A DNA stretch of 64,000 nucleotides from Phoebastria nigripes (GCA_035582835.1 JAYKAV010002453.1:403837-467836), one strand, 5' to 3'. Shown: positions 12,411 through 26,289, counted from the first letter of the stretch. Translations and numbers: made by a program. The notes: generated from the letters alone by a model not told the origin.

Positions 12411-15204
12411 CGGGCCATAAACTATAAATTTAATCATTTTGCTTTAATCATTAAAGCATTGCATTAAATTTTAAAAGAAGAACAAAGATATATAACTACA
12501 CTGGACAAAGTTTCCTTAGGACTTTTCAATTAAGCACAACATATATACATTATACAAGTGCAGTGTTTTGACTGTAGATGATCCATGAGAAGATTTTACC
12601 CTAGCACATGAATATTCTGCAATGCAATAGTTGCTACTGATCTTTGCTATTTGTGGACTCCTTTACGGTTTATTTGAAGGGAATTCATGTCTGTGAGCCT
12701 ACTACTGCACCATTACATTATAGAGAACATCACCCATGTTTTCAGGCAATCTCAGTTTAAAGGGCTGGTCTGAAACATAAGATGATCACTTCATCCCTAA
12801 GAATTAGTAGTTCTACTTCTGTATGCTAAACAGATTTGTGCACATGGGCTTTCATATCTTTTGGGGTTTTTTTTCTGACATGAAAAAGCAAGGGAAGGAG
12901 AAAGATTAAAAGACGATACAAAAACATCCTGAAAAAATAACTTCGTCATAACCACAAATTACAGTTGTTATGACAAAAATATTTTTATAATAATCCCATG
13001 CATCTGCTGCTGTAAACACTCATATTATTTTTAATACAGATAATCTAGAAATATATCAGCACCAGATTCACAGGGCACGACTCCACCCATACTGTATTTG
13101 ACCAACGTGAGTGTTCAGCTTGCCTAAGATTCCAGTAACTGTATTATTTATTGGGCACACAAGTTTTCAGAAGAAACAGATCAGACTTTATACTTGCCAA
13201 TACTAGTTTTGATAGGTGGACTGAGAAAACAAAACAAAGCCAACACTTACACACACTTCTCCTATTTGACGTCGGTATCCATATAATTACTTGAAGAGGC
13301 AGATAATTATGCTGGCTCTCTCATGTATCCTTCCCGAACTGCATACTTCATATCAGCTCCACTGCTATTAAGACGCATCTCAACAGTAAAACCATTCATG
13401 GGATTTTCACCACCCACTACTTAAAAAGCCCTGTGGTTTTTAAGTATTTTTCTTCCTCCAGCATTGCTTAGCTCTTGATGCTCCTGATACTGTTCTGAAG
13501 CTCAGGACTCTTCAGTGCTTGGCCTTCAACCAGCAGGACAAAATGGTGCTTCTGCTAAACAGATGAGCGAGTTCTACCACAGACAGAATTCATGGTGGCT
13601 ACAGGCACCTGCTTGGGATGCCCTGCATAACTTGTTCAGCAGCAATCCCAGCCACCCCAAGCTCTTTTCATATCTGATGCCACCCTATTTTCATGTGACA
13701 GCAAGAGAAAGAGAGGGGCAGAGAGCATCTTTTCCTGTTATCTAACATATATGCTTGGAAGTTCACACAGCAACCTGCAACAGACTGCTGCAATGAACTG
13801 CTCTACTGTAAGTTACACATGCATTAAAAATAACACTTTAACACACATATATTAGTATTCCTTTGTCAAAAATATTTCACGTTATGCTAGAAGTGTTAAC
13901 ATTATTAACATTTATGATCATTTCCATGATAAAATGCTAATTTAAAAGTTACAAATTAGTAACTTTGCCAAGCATGAAACTATGTAGGCTGAAAATTCCA
14001 GTGCCTGGAGTTCCTTTCCCCTATCCTCCCCCATGCCCAAACTGATCCAGTTAAAATTTCCTGAGAAAACAACTTTTCTCATGCTGAAGAGGGACCAAAT
14101 CTCTGAGGTCTTCCTCTTCACCAAGGGCTCTGCCACCGCCCGCCTCCCTGCACCACAAGTGGATGGCACTCCATGGAGAAACTCAACGGTTTCCAACTTT
14201 GCAGGACAGAGGCAAAGCCTGACACTACCTGGGGCTCCAGGGTGGGCAGAACAGGACACCGAGAGCAGGAAAGCATCAAAGCATCCCTCCCGCACTCCCA
14301 AGGCAACACAAAGGAAGAACCTGCATGTTCTGCCTAACCTGGAACACTGGACATCGGCGTGGAAAAGTGCTGAGCTCTCACAGGTACCTCGCACCCGTAG
14401 CAATCAGGTTTTTGACACGTACAGTGCTCTCCTACCTATGCACTTTGACAATCAAATCTTCCGAGTTTCAAATTGAGCAATTACTTAATTAGAAAATTGG
14501 GTAATTAGCAGATGCTTTTGACCTTAATCTCTTTTTAACTTCACTCTTCATCTGTTAAATGTAAGCATCATCCCACACCGCATAAAGGTTAATTAACACT
14601 TGTGGGCTACTGAGGCACTACCATAAATGCTGTAGCAAAGTTAATGTTGAAATTCATGCATTTCTTTGAAAAGGAAGACTAAAAGCCTTGACATAAAAAT
14701 AACATAGGGAGCCACGCAAAGAAAATGAAGGCAACTCAAAACACTGAGCAACTGCTTTTTAGGCAGAATCACCTTTTCCGAGTACTGACTTGAGGGAGTA
14801 ATTAAAGGCTGCATCTTAATACCTATATGATCCAGAAGATTAAATATAGGCTTGAAGGACTACCCCGACTCTGGCTTTTATGTTCAGTCTTTGACCTCCC
14901 ACTCATAACACTTTTCTTTAACTGTATTTCATTACTGCATAGATCTACAAAAGAAAGCAGCATTATTTGTCACTGATCTGCTCAACACAATGAATGATAA
15001 TAATAACCATATTCAGGCTTGGACAAAAGTACCAGGATCCAAAACATCACAAAGTCCAGCAAACATCGTAGAGAGTTCACCAAGAAACAAGGGATCATCT
15101 GAAACACTCCGGTTTTCCTGGAGTATTTTGCAAACTCATTTACACAGACAGGTACCCACCAGTTATCTGGCAGACAACGAAGTTGGCGTGAAGGCTTGTA
15201 AATG

Positions 15205-15276
15205 GAAAAAGGGGGGGTGAGGGGTGGGGAAAAAGGGAAAAAGGAAAAGGGAAAGGAAAAAAAAAAAAAAAAAAGA
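15205..15276. repeat. Purine tract with G-quadruplex-type runs
   Basis: About 70 purines with one or two interruptions. Four G runs (15211-15217, 15221-15224, 15226-15229, 15235-15237) separated by loops of 3, 1 and 5 bases fit the G-quadruplex rule. A poly-A block of about 18 follows. It lies in EML4 intron 1, so on the transcribed RNA the run would be C-rich. Confidence 0.75.
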
Positions 15277-18249
15277 GCACTCTCAATAATCTCAGATTCT
15301 CCACCTCTCTCTGCACCCCTCCCTCCCCCCGGGGCCACTCATTTTTTAACTGCTCTTGTCAGAGTGATGGTGCTAATTTCTGCTCAGAGAAGTGTCTGTA
15401 TATTTAAGGTATCTTTTTTTCAGAATTTAAGCCCCAATTCATACAGGTTACCTCTGATTTTCCAAGCTATATTTCCAAAATATATTTCCAATATATTTTT
15501 TCCAGTAATGTGCAAATAAAATCCAAGTTTGCAAAACATTCAATCTTTAGATTGCAACAATGCAGGGAAAGTCCAACATTTCCCATCACTACAGTGCATC
15601 TCCTCTGCTGCAAAACATTTGAATTCAGTAGTACCAACACACTTTTAAACTGAAACTTATGGAAACCTTCCAACATCTTAAATATTTATTGCTTATTTGG
15701 GCAACAAACTTATCTGAGTTTTTGTTTGTGGTGTGCTTTTAACAAGTACATTTTTGCCCCGGAGGAAAGCTGTTTCTACTCCTTAAGCTTGCTATATTCT
15801 CATCAATTCTAGGGTATAATTGCAGCAGCAAAACAGAAAAGCACTCAAATCATTAAGTGAGATAACATCAGGCAAAGCAACATACCCTCTTCTTTTATGG
15901 ATACAATTTATTTTGTACCATGCAATGTTTATTTGCAAAACTTTACTAATCTCAAATCCTGAAACACAAATGAATAATCTCCAGCTTCTGTTATCTAGCA
16001 ATCAAGTTAGACATTATCTCTGTGAATAACAGTGTTGGAACATTTCTGAAATTTGTTGTACTGGCTGCTTCATTGTGCTGCTCTTTTTTCCTTCCTCCAG
16101 GACTCATAAATAACTTTCTAATTTGTAACATCACAAATACCACTGTACAAACTAAGTTTCTTTGATCTCATTCTGTTTTGTTCTAAGCCACTCTATCATA
16201 AATGCCACTATGCAAAACTCCATCAAGTCAGAAAAAATAGAGTCCTGGCCTATTTTATTAGTTTCCTTTCCCAAAGAAATATGGTTTTGTCCATACTGTC
16301 CACTTATGAATCTGGGTTGTACAGGTTGTGCAGCTGTCAGCGGTTGCTTGTGTTTCACAGGCAATAGGATGTTATCTTGTAGATTTAGTATTATGTTTAT
16401 GCAACAAGAATGGTCTCCTATTGAAAGGATGGACACACATATAAAAATATCAGTATCACTGTACTGCCACATTAAAGAGATTCACTTCTTGATATTGATA
16501 TCAAACACAGAGCGTAACGCATGCTGTTCTCACTCATCTTCATCTTCCTTCATGCTTAAGGGAAAGCTGCTCAAGCCTGTCCTTTGCGGCATCATTTCAG
16601 GCCCAAAATTCATTCCTAAAGTGCAGACACCCCTGTTCATCATCACTCCCCCAAATTCACAGTGAACCTCTCGTGGGTGCCTAGACAGCAGGGTAGGATG
16701 CCATGCTCTTCCCATGGGACACAGCCCTGCGCCCCCTCCCAGGGAGGCTGGTGGCTCCCCACAGGCCACCGACCCACTGCAATTTGGTTTCATGGTGCTG
16801 GCATCCCCCTGAGCACTCAGAGCTCCCTCTCCCAAAACACTCCTCTCCCCTGCAGGGGAAGCCTTCTCTTTCGGCTCTGCTGGGAAGAGCGGGATCTGGC
16901 AGGTTTTTGTGCTCAGCAGAAACGCGGTTACACCAGAGGAGGGGAGAGGCACCAGGGCTGGTGTACACAGCGGGGTATTTGATGGCTCTTATCTCTCCAA
17001 GTCACAGGACACTGATTTCAGATAAAGGTAAAATCTGTTTGGAAAGAGACTTAGCAACTCACTGCCTTATCTTAGTTTTCGGGTATTTCAGGTATATGAA
17101 TTCCTTCCACTTATTCACAGCCCTATGCGGTCACTATTTTATTACCTCTCAATACCAGAGCCCATTCAGTAAAATGCCAACTTTCTCTCCAACAAGCTAA
17201 AGTGACCTTGAAAAGTTATTGTCCTTCTTTGCATTTTCTTATCCAAAAGCTAAGGATGACAATCCTTAGCTCCCTCCCTTGTAAAAAATAAGCTCTATTA
17301 AGAGACAAGCCTTCTGGAGGGAGTATTAATTCCATTGTTAAGTTTTCTCCTGTGACCGCCCACCACAGCTGAGGCGCTGCTGCAGCGGGGCCAGGGTGGC
17401 TGGTTGTGCTTGCATGTCCATCACGCTCCGTCCCAGCAGGCAGCATCTCCAACAGAAGGCACCCCTTGCCCCAGTTCTGCGTTGGAAACGTTACACTCGC
17501 TGTTGCAGCAGGGGATACCACCTCACAGTCTTAAAACCTCTCCTGTATCTTGTAGGCAAGAACAGACATAAGGTTTGCTTTGACATTTTTAAAAGTCCAT
17601 TGTTTCTTGGGAGTGCGAGACTAAACCTCTCTAATCATAAGCTAGATCCAACAGCAGTCAAAATCCCACTTTTGTTCACCTCCATCAAGATGCTTCCCCA
17701 ACTTCTGCAACTGCTTACAGCTTTGGTACTAGAGGAACACCTCTACAACAGCTAATGCTTACTCCAGGTGGAACCAAACCAACAGTGGGTTTGGGGTTTT
17801 TTTGCATAGAAAAGAACTAAAACTTCTCTGTACAGACTAGTCATAGTATAGACGCTGCTAAGCTATCTCCTTAGTTTCAAGAATAAAGCACAAGCTGCAC
17901 GACTCCCACACAGCCAACCTGTAAGGTGGTATCTGCAACTACTCATTGCACATTAGTCACAATCTCCATTTCAGTTACTACAGAGGAGCAAGTATTGAGA
18001 AATAAAGGGAATATTTGCACATTGTGTATCATAGAAAACATTTGAAACCAGACAGCAAGCAGAAATATCTATACTGGTGTAAGTCAACAGCTACCCTCAA
18101 AAAGGGGAACTGAGCATAAATACAATTAAAAAACTGACTAGTTCTTTAGTTAAGCTCCTTTTGTTTTATTACGTTAGCAATTAAACAGTCACAGCAAAGC
18201 TTTGAAGTTAACACCTATAAACAAGGTGGGTGGAAAGCATTGCTCACAC

Positions 18250-18325
18250 CTTTCCTGCTGCTGCAGCTGCTGCTGCCTGACAGGAGACTGACTGCCCGGT
18301 CATCGATCCTGCCATTCTGCAACAT
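18250..18325 (-). other. Candidate alternative first exon of EML4 (speculative)
   Basis: On the minus strand an ATG at 18325 (A at -3) opens 25 codons (start MLQNGRIDDR, Ser-rich tail ending SSRK), then one G and a GTGTGAG donor. This phase would fuse directly to exon 2. An in-frame TAA lies just upstream of the ATG. The Ser codons come from a GCA/GCT-rich stretch that could be a chance microsatellite. I do not recognise the peptide in any EML protein, so this is only a candidate. Confidence 0.15.
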
Positions 18326-20665
18326 GCTGTATCTGAACAGCTGCAGAAATATTTAATATTAATGTTTACTATTTTACAAAGAAAGATACTCTTTTAAACA
18401 ATTCAGACTGCAGATCTACCATCAAGTGTTGCCACGTTTTCTTTAGTAAGGACACTACCAACAATAAGTTTCCACAAATGCTCTACAAACAAATGAGGTA
18501 ACTGTGAAATTAAACTAATTTAATTCATGAAGAGGAAGAACTCTTGAACAGCATGACAGACTTCTATATGTGTGACTATACATATATTTTAAAAAGCTAC
18601 AGTTAGGCTGCTTCCACAGAAAGGAATACATAAAAATGAAGCCAGCTTCAATGATAATTTCAGTTGCATTGGCAGTATTATGCCTAAAATGGAAAACTCC
18701 ACCGGAAAGGGAGGAATTAGGTCTCATCTTTACTTCGGCTAAGCCACAAAGCAGGTTTCAGAATCAATTCACCTGCAAGCAAACACAAACACATGGAAAC
18801 AGGGTTATGTGACGCTACAGCTTCTCAGTGAAAAATCAATCACTGAACAGAACATTTTGGATGACGTAGGCAGGCTAAGACCTTCTAAAATTTCACCTTG
18901 AACATATTTTATGTAGAAGTCCTACACAAAATTGAAGTGTCATAATCGCTACTGATAAATCATACGAAACCATCATGAATGTGTGCATGGAATTTGCCTG
19001 CAGGGGAAAACATTGCCTTTTCACGGGGATACCTTTTCCTTCCTTCTCAAAGGATCCTTTAGGAAAACGCATAGATTTCTTACGTGGAATGTTTGCCCAA
19101 TTTTGTAAACATAAAAGGGACCATATTTCTATCAAAGTTGCTTAAATACATCACGTTTTGTATCATAAACAGATTACTTACTATCTGTTCTTTCCATGGA
19201 TGGAGCCTCTGAAGTGGAAAAAATTTTCAGGTTTATTTTCTCAGTATTTGCTAAAAAGTAACAGATTTTAGGTAAAGAAAACATCCCTACGAATAGCAAG
19301 GGATATGGGTCTGATCATGGATGTGTCTGGTATTAGAAATGATCAAGTACTACAAATACTTGATAAGGAAACAAGAATTAAATCTGGTTGTGAATAAGTA
19401 ACAGCAGTGTCATGAACCAGGAATAAGCTGCATTTTTGCCCATTTTCTTCCTTTTCCCCCAAAATCAAGGGATTAATTAATCAATAACCAACACCAACCA
19501 AGTCTCCTGAGAAATGGGAATCTTTATGTGCTACAGTACACAAGTTTAAAAAAAGCAGGCATGTTTTGCTGCAAACGTACACTAACACTGATGCCAGCAG
19601 ACAGCCTCTCCGTTGCTGCTCAACCTGCTGCTGCCATGTCGGCCATCGCTTCCTCTCAGACCTACCTCAAAGCTCTTCTCTTCAGTACCCAGGGTATCAC
19701 TTCCAGCTTTCTGTAACACATCAGCAACAGCCATGCTAGGTGAAGCCTGCTTGCAACCCACAGAAAGCAAGTCTATAGTTTCATGTGAATACGCTTCAAA
19801 CTAATGAAGTGAAAAATATACTGAAAAAAAAAGCTATATATTGTAGGTCTCCAGTGTTTGCAATTCAGTCCTCTTCCCGTTTTAAAATCCTGGAGATTTC
19901 TGTAACTTTGTTAGAAATCTGTGGGGGGGAACATCCTAAAGCCAAAAAATAACAGTTACTCTGAAAGCAGCTATCATCTTAAACCACAGAATTATCCAGT
20001 TTGTTCCTTTAATGCTTACATTTTAAGATTGATTAATTCCACATACACTTATTAAGCATTAGCTATACTAATTCAGCTATTTATTCATATAAAAGAACCA
20101 TCCAGGAGCATGCTATTTCTGCATAATACTGCCAGCCAAAATAACAGGATCCTTCATGCATGAAAAGGATTCCCTCCCACCACAACAGAATACATCAGTA
20201 AGAACAAAATTGTTTTATACATTTTCAGCATCTTCTAACCTTTCCAATAATCTTATTTTACAAATGTTATTTTATTTTTAGCGTTAGCAGGAAAGAATTA
20301 AAACTGAGCTAGTACGAGCATGTTCTTTGGGCTACGACCTGGAGTACGGCCACATAAACTACCAGGGAGTAAGCCCAAGAGGGAGTTAACAGCATCACAG
20401 CTTCCATGTAGTAACTACTCACGCACATGCTCTTACTCAAGAGTAAATGCCAGGCTGTTTAACCTACTAATCCGTATTTACTAACCTACTGTGTCAACAC
20501 GCTGTAAGTTTCCACCTTCGCTTAGCCCTCTGCAGCTCGTGTGCAAGCCCACGCTCTTAACTAGGTGTGACCATCCTTTGCCACCTGCAACTTGCATAGC
20601 AAAAAGATATGAGAACGCTACACAAAACGCTGCCTGTACACCTCTGAGAGCTGGGGAAGACCTCC

Positions 20666-20673
20666 TGACGTCA
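20666..20673. promoter_or_regulatory. Perfect palindromic CRE (TGACGTCA) in intron 1
   Basis: A full 8-bp cAMP response element consensus sits at the edge of a GC-richer patch (20640-20830) about 7 kb inside intron 1. Whether it acts as an enhancer or alternative promoter element cannot be told from sequence. A single 8-bp match in 64 kb is not far from chance. Confidence 0.3.
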
Positions 20674-21546
20674 ACCCGCAAGTGGAGAGGACAAGTGACC
20701 CTGCACCAGCGGCATCACTGCTCTGGTGCGGATGGAGCAGGGCCAGGAGCATGGCTTTGCCCCTGCCAGCTCCTGCCAAACTCCTGCCCAACAGCCCGCA
20801 GGGCCACTTCACCAACAGCCACGTAATGTAACCCTGATAGAGAAACTGCACGTGATCAGTGCAAACCACTCAGGAATCAAAAGCCACTTCCAGCTCCAAT
20901 TTTTGCCCCTTTATCATCTAAAAAAAAAACAACCCCCAAAAAACCTTATTGCTCAAGACACCATGCCACTTAAGCCATTGAGCAAATGGGTAAAAGCAAT
21001 GGTGGCAACAGCATGCAAAAACCTGAAGGACCAACTCAATCAGCTTCTCATGGAAGGGAACGCTCCCTTCGATGCATTTCATAGGTATCGGAAATCTGAC
21101 TGTGGGTATTGTCATGGTTTTAAATGCTTCTGAAAAGCATCACAAACAAGGGCAAAACCCAACAAATTCATGCATTTTTAGAGCATATGAAGAACAAAAA
21201 AGGTGCTTGAGAGAAGAGCAAAGGCAGAAGACATGGCACCTAAATTCTGTCTGGTTTTATGATACACCAGAGCATCTTCATCTTCTCATCACACAATAAA
21301 CAACTGTGACTAATGACTGTCACATCTGGTCATTCCTTCTCCTTCCCCGCTCACAGAGTGGGTTCTGCATGTCCAGCTGTTTTTCTGTGTTTCTTTGCAA
21401 GTTCTGCTCTCAGAGGCGCCCTGTCTCACTGCAGACTGAGCAGGTTGAAGAAGCACTTCAGCTTTGCATGCTGCAAAAGGGAGGTTTCCAATGCTGCTGC
21501 TTTCCTGATTAATTTGCTTATCTGTGTGAAGCAGGGGTGTGATGTA

Positions 21547-21621
21547 GGGTTCATAAAGATACTTTCTTAGGTTTTTTAATCTGGGTTCATAAAGATACTT
21601 TCTTAGGTTTCTTAATCTGGG
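21547..21621. repeat. Two-copy tandem repeat, 36-bp unit
   Basis: Two consecutive 36-bp units begin GGGTTCATAAAGATACTTTC and differ at one base (TTTTTT versus TTTCTT), with a three-base start of a third unit. The near identity implies a recent duplication. Confidence 0.9.
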
Positions 21622-24300
21622 CATTACTCAAAATTTGAGACTCAAAATCAAAGATTCAGTGTTGAGAAAGTGTGCGCAGTCTCAGCCTTTTTATCTGACT
21701 TTTAATAACAAGTTTGCGCGTCAACTGCACCTTTGATATTTCACCAATTTTGGTACTTCAGCAACTTTGAGCGTGGCTTGCAATTACTTTCTGCGACTGC
21801 TAAGAAAGTGCTAACCGTTACCCTGCACAAGTCATCATTATCTTCTCAACCCCCTTTTGATGACTAATACATATTCCTAGAACTGTTAGAAGTGAGATAG
21901 ACACCCGAACAGGCAAAGCAGAAGAAACATTACCAAAAAATGTAACCACATTTTTGAAAGTTAACTATCAAGTTAAAGAAATGAGACTTTTCCACTGAGT
22001 CAGGGTAAGTATTAGCCTTCTAAACAGTGTGAGATGAAAACCCCTGCAGACCTTCACAATATTTGTAATTTTATGTCATATCTACACAGCACTGCTGTTA
22101 CAGTGCAATATTGCAGATATTTAGTCACATGCTATGGCGTAATAATGCAGATATTTACCAAAGTATGTACCAGATACACTTTTTTTTGTTTCTCAGTCAA
22201 GACGTACATTGAAAGATTTTTAATGAGCTGTGTGCGTGCAAACATTTACAGCATGTCTGCAGTCAGCGACATGCAGAGTCAAACACCATGTTTGACCTGA
22301 CAGAGAGATCCCCACGGCTCTGCGCGATGCCACTGCACCAGCCTGTCCTGCGCACAGCTGGGTCAGACCAGGCACGTCCCTTCTCTCAGTTACCTGGAAA
22401 GGGGGTAGTATCTGAAGAGGAAATGGCACTTTGACAATAAATTTAATGTAATGAAGCCTGGAAACAGCTAGCCCATCTAGCTTACAGCTCACTTCACTAA
22501 GCATAGGCTCAGCTAACTCATGAAGCAAGTAAATACTGCTTAGTCCAACTGTGCTTATAATTACTCAATATAACCACTGAATAAAAGCTTCATTTAACTC
22601 TGCCAAATTAGTAGCTGATGGTAAGTAAAACTGTACTAATCTGATAAGGAAGTAGAACTTAAAAACAAGTATACATTATTCTGCAAAACCTGGTAGACTT
22701 ATGGCTGCATAATAGGCAGCAATGGTATTTTCACAAACTATAATGAGATGGGATTTCACCTCTAGACATAAGCCAAGGATCCTCACTGAAGATGTTGAAC
22801 TGATGTGGAAAATTATGCCAGTAAAGAGTGGCAGCTGTCATAATTTCCTTCTATAAAGTACGGTATAATAAGCAAAGAAGCATACAAAAGGAGAGTAATA
22901 TTCCATCCATCCCTACATTCGGAAAGCCCCATTTCCAGGCATTTAAGCCCTTCAATTACAAGCATGAATGGCCATGTCTACAAAAATGCAACCCTTTGCA
23001 TTCATTTCTTGGTGACTACTGTTTCTCCTGGTAGGGACCAGTTTGCCCTTCTGCCGGGGGATCAATAGGAAGCAGAGAATTTTCCTAAAATACAGCCTAA
23101 AGCATTTGGACTACCATAACCCTGGGGAGAAGGAGCCCCAGCTCTTGTGGAATAGCTGGGTTGCATTTCATTAATTCTAGAAAATAAAACACTCTGCCTC
23201 CTTCACCCAGAAAACTCACTGTGGTTCTTTAAGCATGCTACTAGCAAAATAGTTTTTTTTCTGGAAAACAGGAAAGCAAGTTCAGAGAAACTATTAACAC
23301 ATTTCTAGCCCAGGACTGTGGCCAATACTATTCTTATATAGCTTTTAATTCTTTAAACCTCCTCACTAACATAACTTCCGGTAGCAAAAATGCTTAAATG
23401 AGCCTTGGGCCATTCAGCAAGCCTGACCCTCATCCCCCAGCACAAAAGGCTGCTCACTGAATGCTGGATTCGGACCCGCAGCAGTGCTCACGGTATGTCT
23501 AAAGCCTTCCCCGGTCTTGCGAGTTGGAATTCTCATACTACGTAAGCCAGCGTAGGTTTGTAAGGCAGGCTGGCGGGAATTTGCCCCTCCTTCATAAAAA
23601 TGTATCAACTGAAGGGTGGAGCGCTTGCTCTGAGTCTGATACTTTTGGGAGATGGAAATGATAATGTGGATTGATTACTTAACAATTACTCAGAACAAAT
23701 AATTTAAAGTAGTTTTAAAACTAGCTGTGACAGCACTGACTCTCACATAGTCAAATCGTGTCTCAAATACACCGAAACCTACAGCAAGTTGATTTTTTAA
23801 TCAAAAACTGAATATTGTAACTTTTTAGGTGAATCAACTAAGAGGATACAGACTTTTTCAGACTGTTTTTCTAATTTGATTTTTTTAAAAGTATTAAGAT
23901 AGTGATATGGAGTTTTACATTTATCATCATTATTATTGGCAGCGCCTAGAGTAAGGCTAGCTCAAAAGTTTTCAATGCAATTACAGCAAAAGTTGTCTCA
24001 TTTAAAAAGGCTTCACTGCATCAGCACAAACGTGGTAGTTGTAGCAGTCCAAGACTATAAGAAAAATGCTATTTAGGGAGATGTAATCCCCTGAAATAGG
24101 CTGACACTTGGTTTATTTAACCGGTCCCCATCCAGTACCTAACCATTTTAGGTAAAATATCAAGCTGAAAATAGGACTTCTATGTCAAATTTGTCTATTT
24201 TTGCCTACATAACAGGGACTAGAAAGAAAAAAGCCCTTGTAATATCTAAATACTTAAAGCAAAGTTCCATATGTGAGATACTAATTCAAAGTAAGTACTA

Positions 24301-24580
24301 CTTCTCCACAAGGACCCGGGCAGGGAAGCAAGGCAGCAGGAGCAGCACCATGNGCCGGCCACCCGCCACCAGTGAGGTGGAGGGCAAAACCTCTGCCAGC
24401 CAAAGTGCCCTCCAAGGCACAGTGACACCCCCTGGGTGAGCAGCACCAAGCCCAAGGAGGACACGGTCCACCCCTGCGGAAACCCTGCAGAGCCACCACA
24501 ACACNGCCACCTTTACCATCAACGCCTCCAGCAACCGGCAAATCCCCACTGTGAAACAACACCTAAGCAAACTCTCTACT
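24301..24580. other. GC-rich patch of unknown origin in intron 1
   Basis: About 280 bp clearly richer in G and C than its AT-rich surroundings, with ambiguous bases at 24353 and 24505. It includes an ATG in a Kozak-like context (AGCACCATG) followed by 30 codons to a stop. Open frames exist in all three minus frames too, which is expected of GC-rich DNA. It may be an old retrocopy, a decayed repeat or a regulatory patch. I do not recognise the translated sequence. Confidence 0.4.
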
Positions 24581-25288
24581 AGTCTTAACGTTAAAGGTAA
24601 ATGTATCCAAATCAATTTAAGAGTCTGAAAGCAATACAGTTTATAAATCTGGGGACACTGGTGGGTTTTTTTTTTTCCATTTATAAATACTATTTACAAT
24701 GCCAAGTGTCACTGGAGGCAAATATTTAACCAAGAAGCATGCAAAACTGAAGTTTTGCTTGCAGGTAAATATTTTCCTTAGTCAAACTGAAAATTTCTAT
24801 CCTGATCTGTATCACCTAAGCTAAATTCTAGCCCAGATCTAATTTGATAGCTAAGATCTTCCTGAAGGGACATGTTATGACATAAGCCCTTGCCTTAGCT
24901 TTAGTTATAAAAGGCTAATTAAATACAAGTAGAAAAAAGTAGTTGTGCCTACTGACATCAAACAAGCTTTTTTAAAAATCTGATTAAGCTGCCCATCAGC
25001 ACTGACATCCCATATGTTAAAAGGGAGTGCTAGTTCTTCACTGCTGAATTAGGAATTTATTTTTAGCTTTGGCATGAAATGAGTAATTGGACATATGTAC
25101 AATGATACCTGTGCACAAAACAAATCACAATTAAAGGTAAGGTAGAGAAGTTCCTATAGAAAAGCATATCACTATAGGATACTTATTAAAAAAAAATTGT
25201 TATCCCCCAAAACCTCACCTGAAATACCCTACTGTTAGTACGAAGCCTCGTTGTCCTTCAAATAAAGCAAGAATGAGCATGTCGGCGG

Positions 25289-25310
25289 AAAAAAAAAAAA
25301 AAAAAAAAAA
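25289..25310. repeat. Poly-A run (22 A)
   Basis: Twenty-two consecutive A residues between GTCGGCGG and CACAAC in intron 1. Confidence 0.9.
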
Positions 25311-25664
25311 CACAACAAATTTAAATTCTTTCTACAGCTTAATCTCAGGCTTTTTCCTACTTGTTACCACTGCAGAGTCGCTAAAAGCCCTCAAGGCAAG
25401 GAGCTCTCAAGGATGAGGTTGGAAATTTCGTATGAACAAAGCACTTGTTGATTCTCCGTCATACCAGTTTCTTATTGCTATAAGTTTACTTGCCAGCCAA
25501 CACACATTCCTCAGAAAACTTTATATAAAGGTACATTAGATTTAATGATATAGGTAGGAATCAAGTTTTAAATCAGCAGAATATATTACACTGCTAAAAG
25601 TATCCAAAGCCACATTTTCTTTTAATTACAAATGCTGTCTTTAACTCTTATTCAGCAAAATCCT

Positions 25665-25676
25665 GGGGGGGGGGGG
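25665..25676. repeat. Poly-G run (12 G)
   Basis: Twelve consecutive G residues preceded by AAATCCT in intron 1. Confidence 0.9.
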
Positions 25677-26289
25677 AATTCAAGATTTTAGTCAAAATTA
25701 TTTTCTAAAATGCAGAAAAAAATTAAAATAGAACATACGCATTGAGAAAAGAATTTATTTCTTGCACCTTATCCTGCTGGATTTCTAGACAAATCTCAAA
25801 GGTAAGTCCATCATGCCACACTCACTTCTGAAATTCAAGATATGCCTCAACCTCAAGTCTGATACACTGCTATATTTTTTACAGATGATCACAGAAACTC
25901 CTGCTAAAAGCCATTAAAGTCAATGGAAATGTCTTAACATAAACTTCTACTCATCAGTAACAAAGTTGCAAGTTATAGCCATAAAAAATGCTGTTCTTTT
26001 GAATTTTGTTCTGAAGATAAACAGTTAAACAATAGTCTTTCTTTTCTACCATAAAAATCCTTCCAAGCCTGCAAAAGATTGTATGAAGCACTTGTAATTT
26101 TAAAATTTCCAGTTCACCCTCCCTCTTTCCCGAGTGTTGCAACATCTTGAATTCTAAACCAAATGCTTTGAATTCTGAAGCAGATGAAGTACAGTCCATT
26201 GCTCACTTTAAGAAAGTACACTGTATCAAGGTCATTCCTTTCTCCCACTAAATACACATAGAAATCTATGCATTAAATACCTGCCCTTA

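Noticed and set aside
13942..14476. Overlapping 147- and 153-codon frames on opposite strands in intron 1
   Set aside because: Both strands are open over the same GC-richer patch, which is a composition effect. Neither translation is recognisable.
16530..17200. Open frames of 140 to 165 codons on both strands
   Set aside because: Several mutually overlapping frames in a GC-rich patch with no domain, no clear splice structure and no family match.
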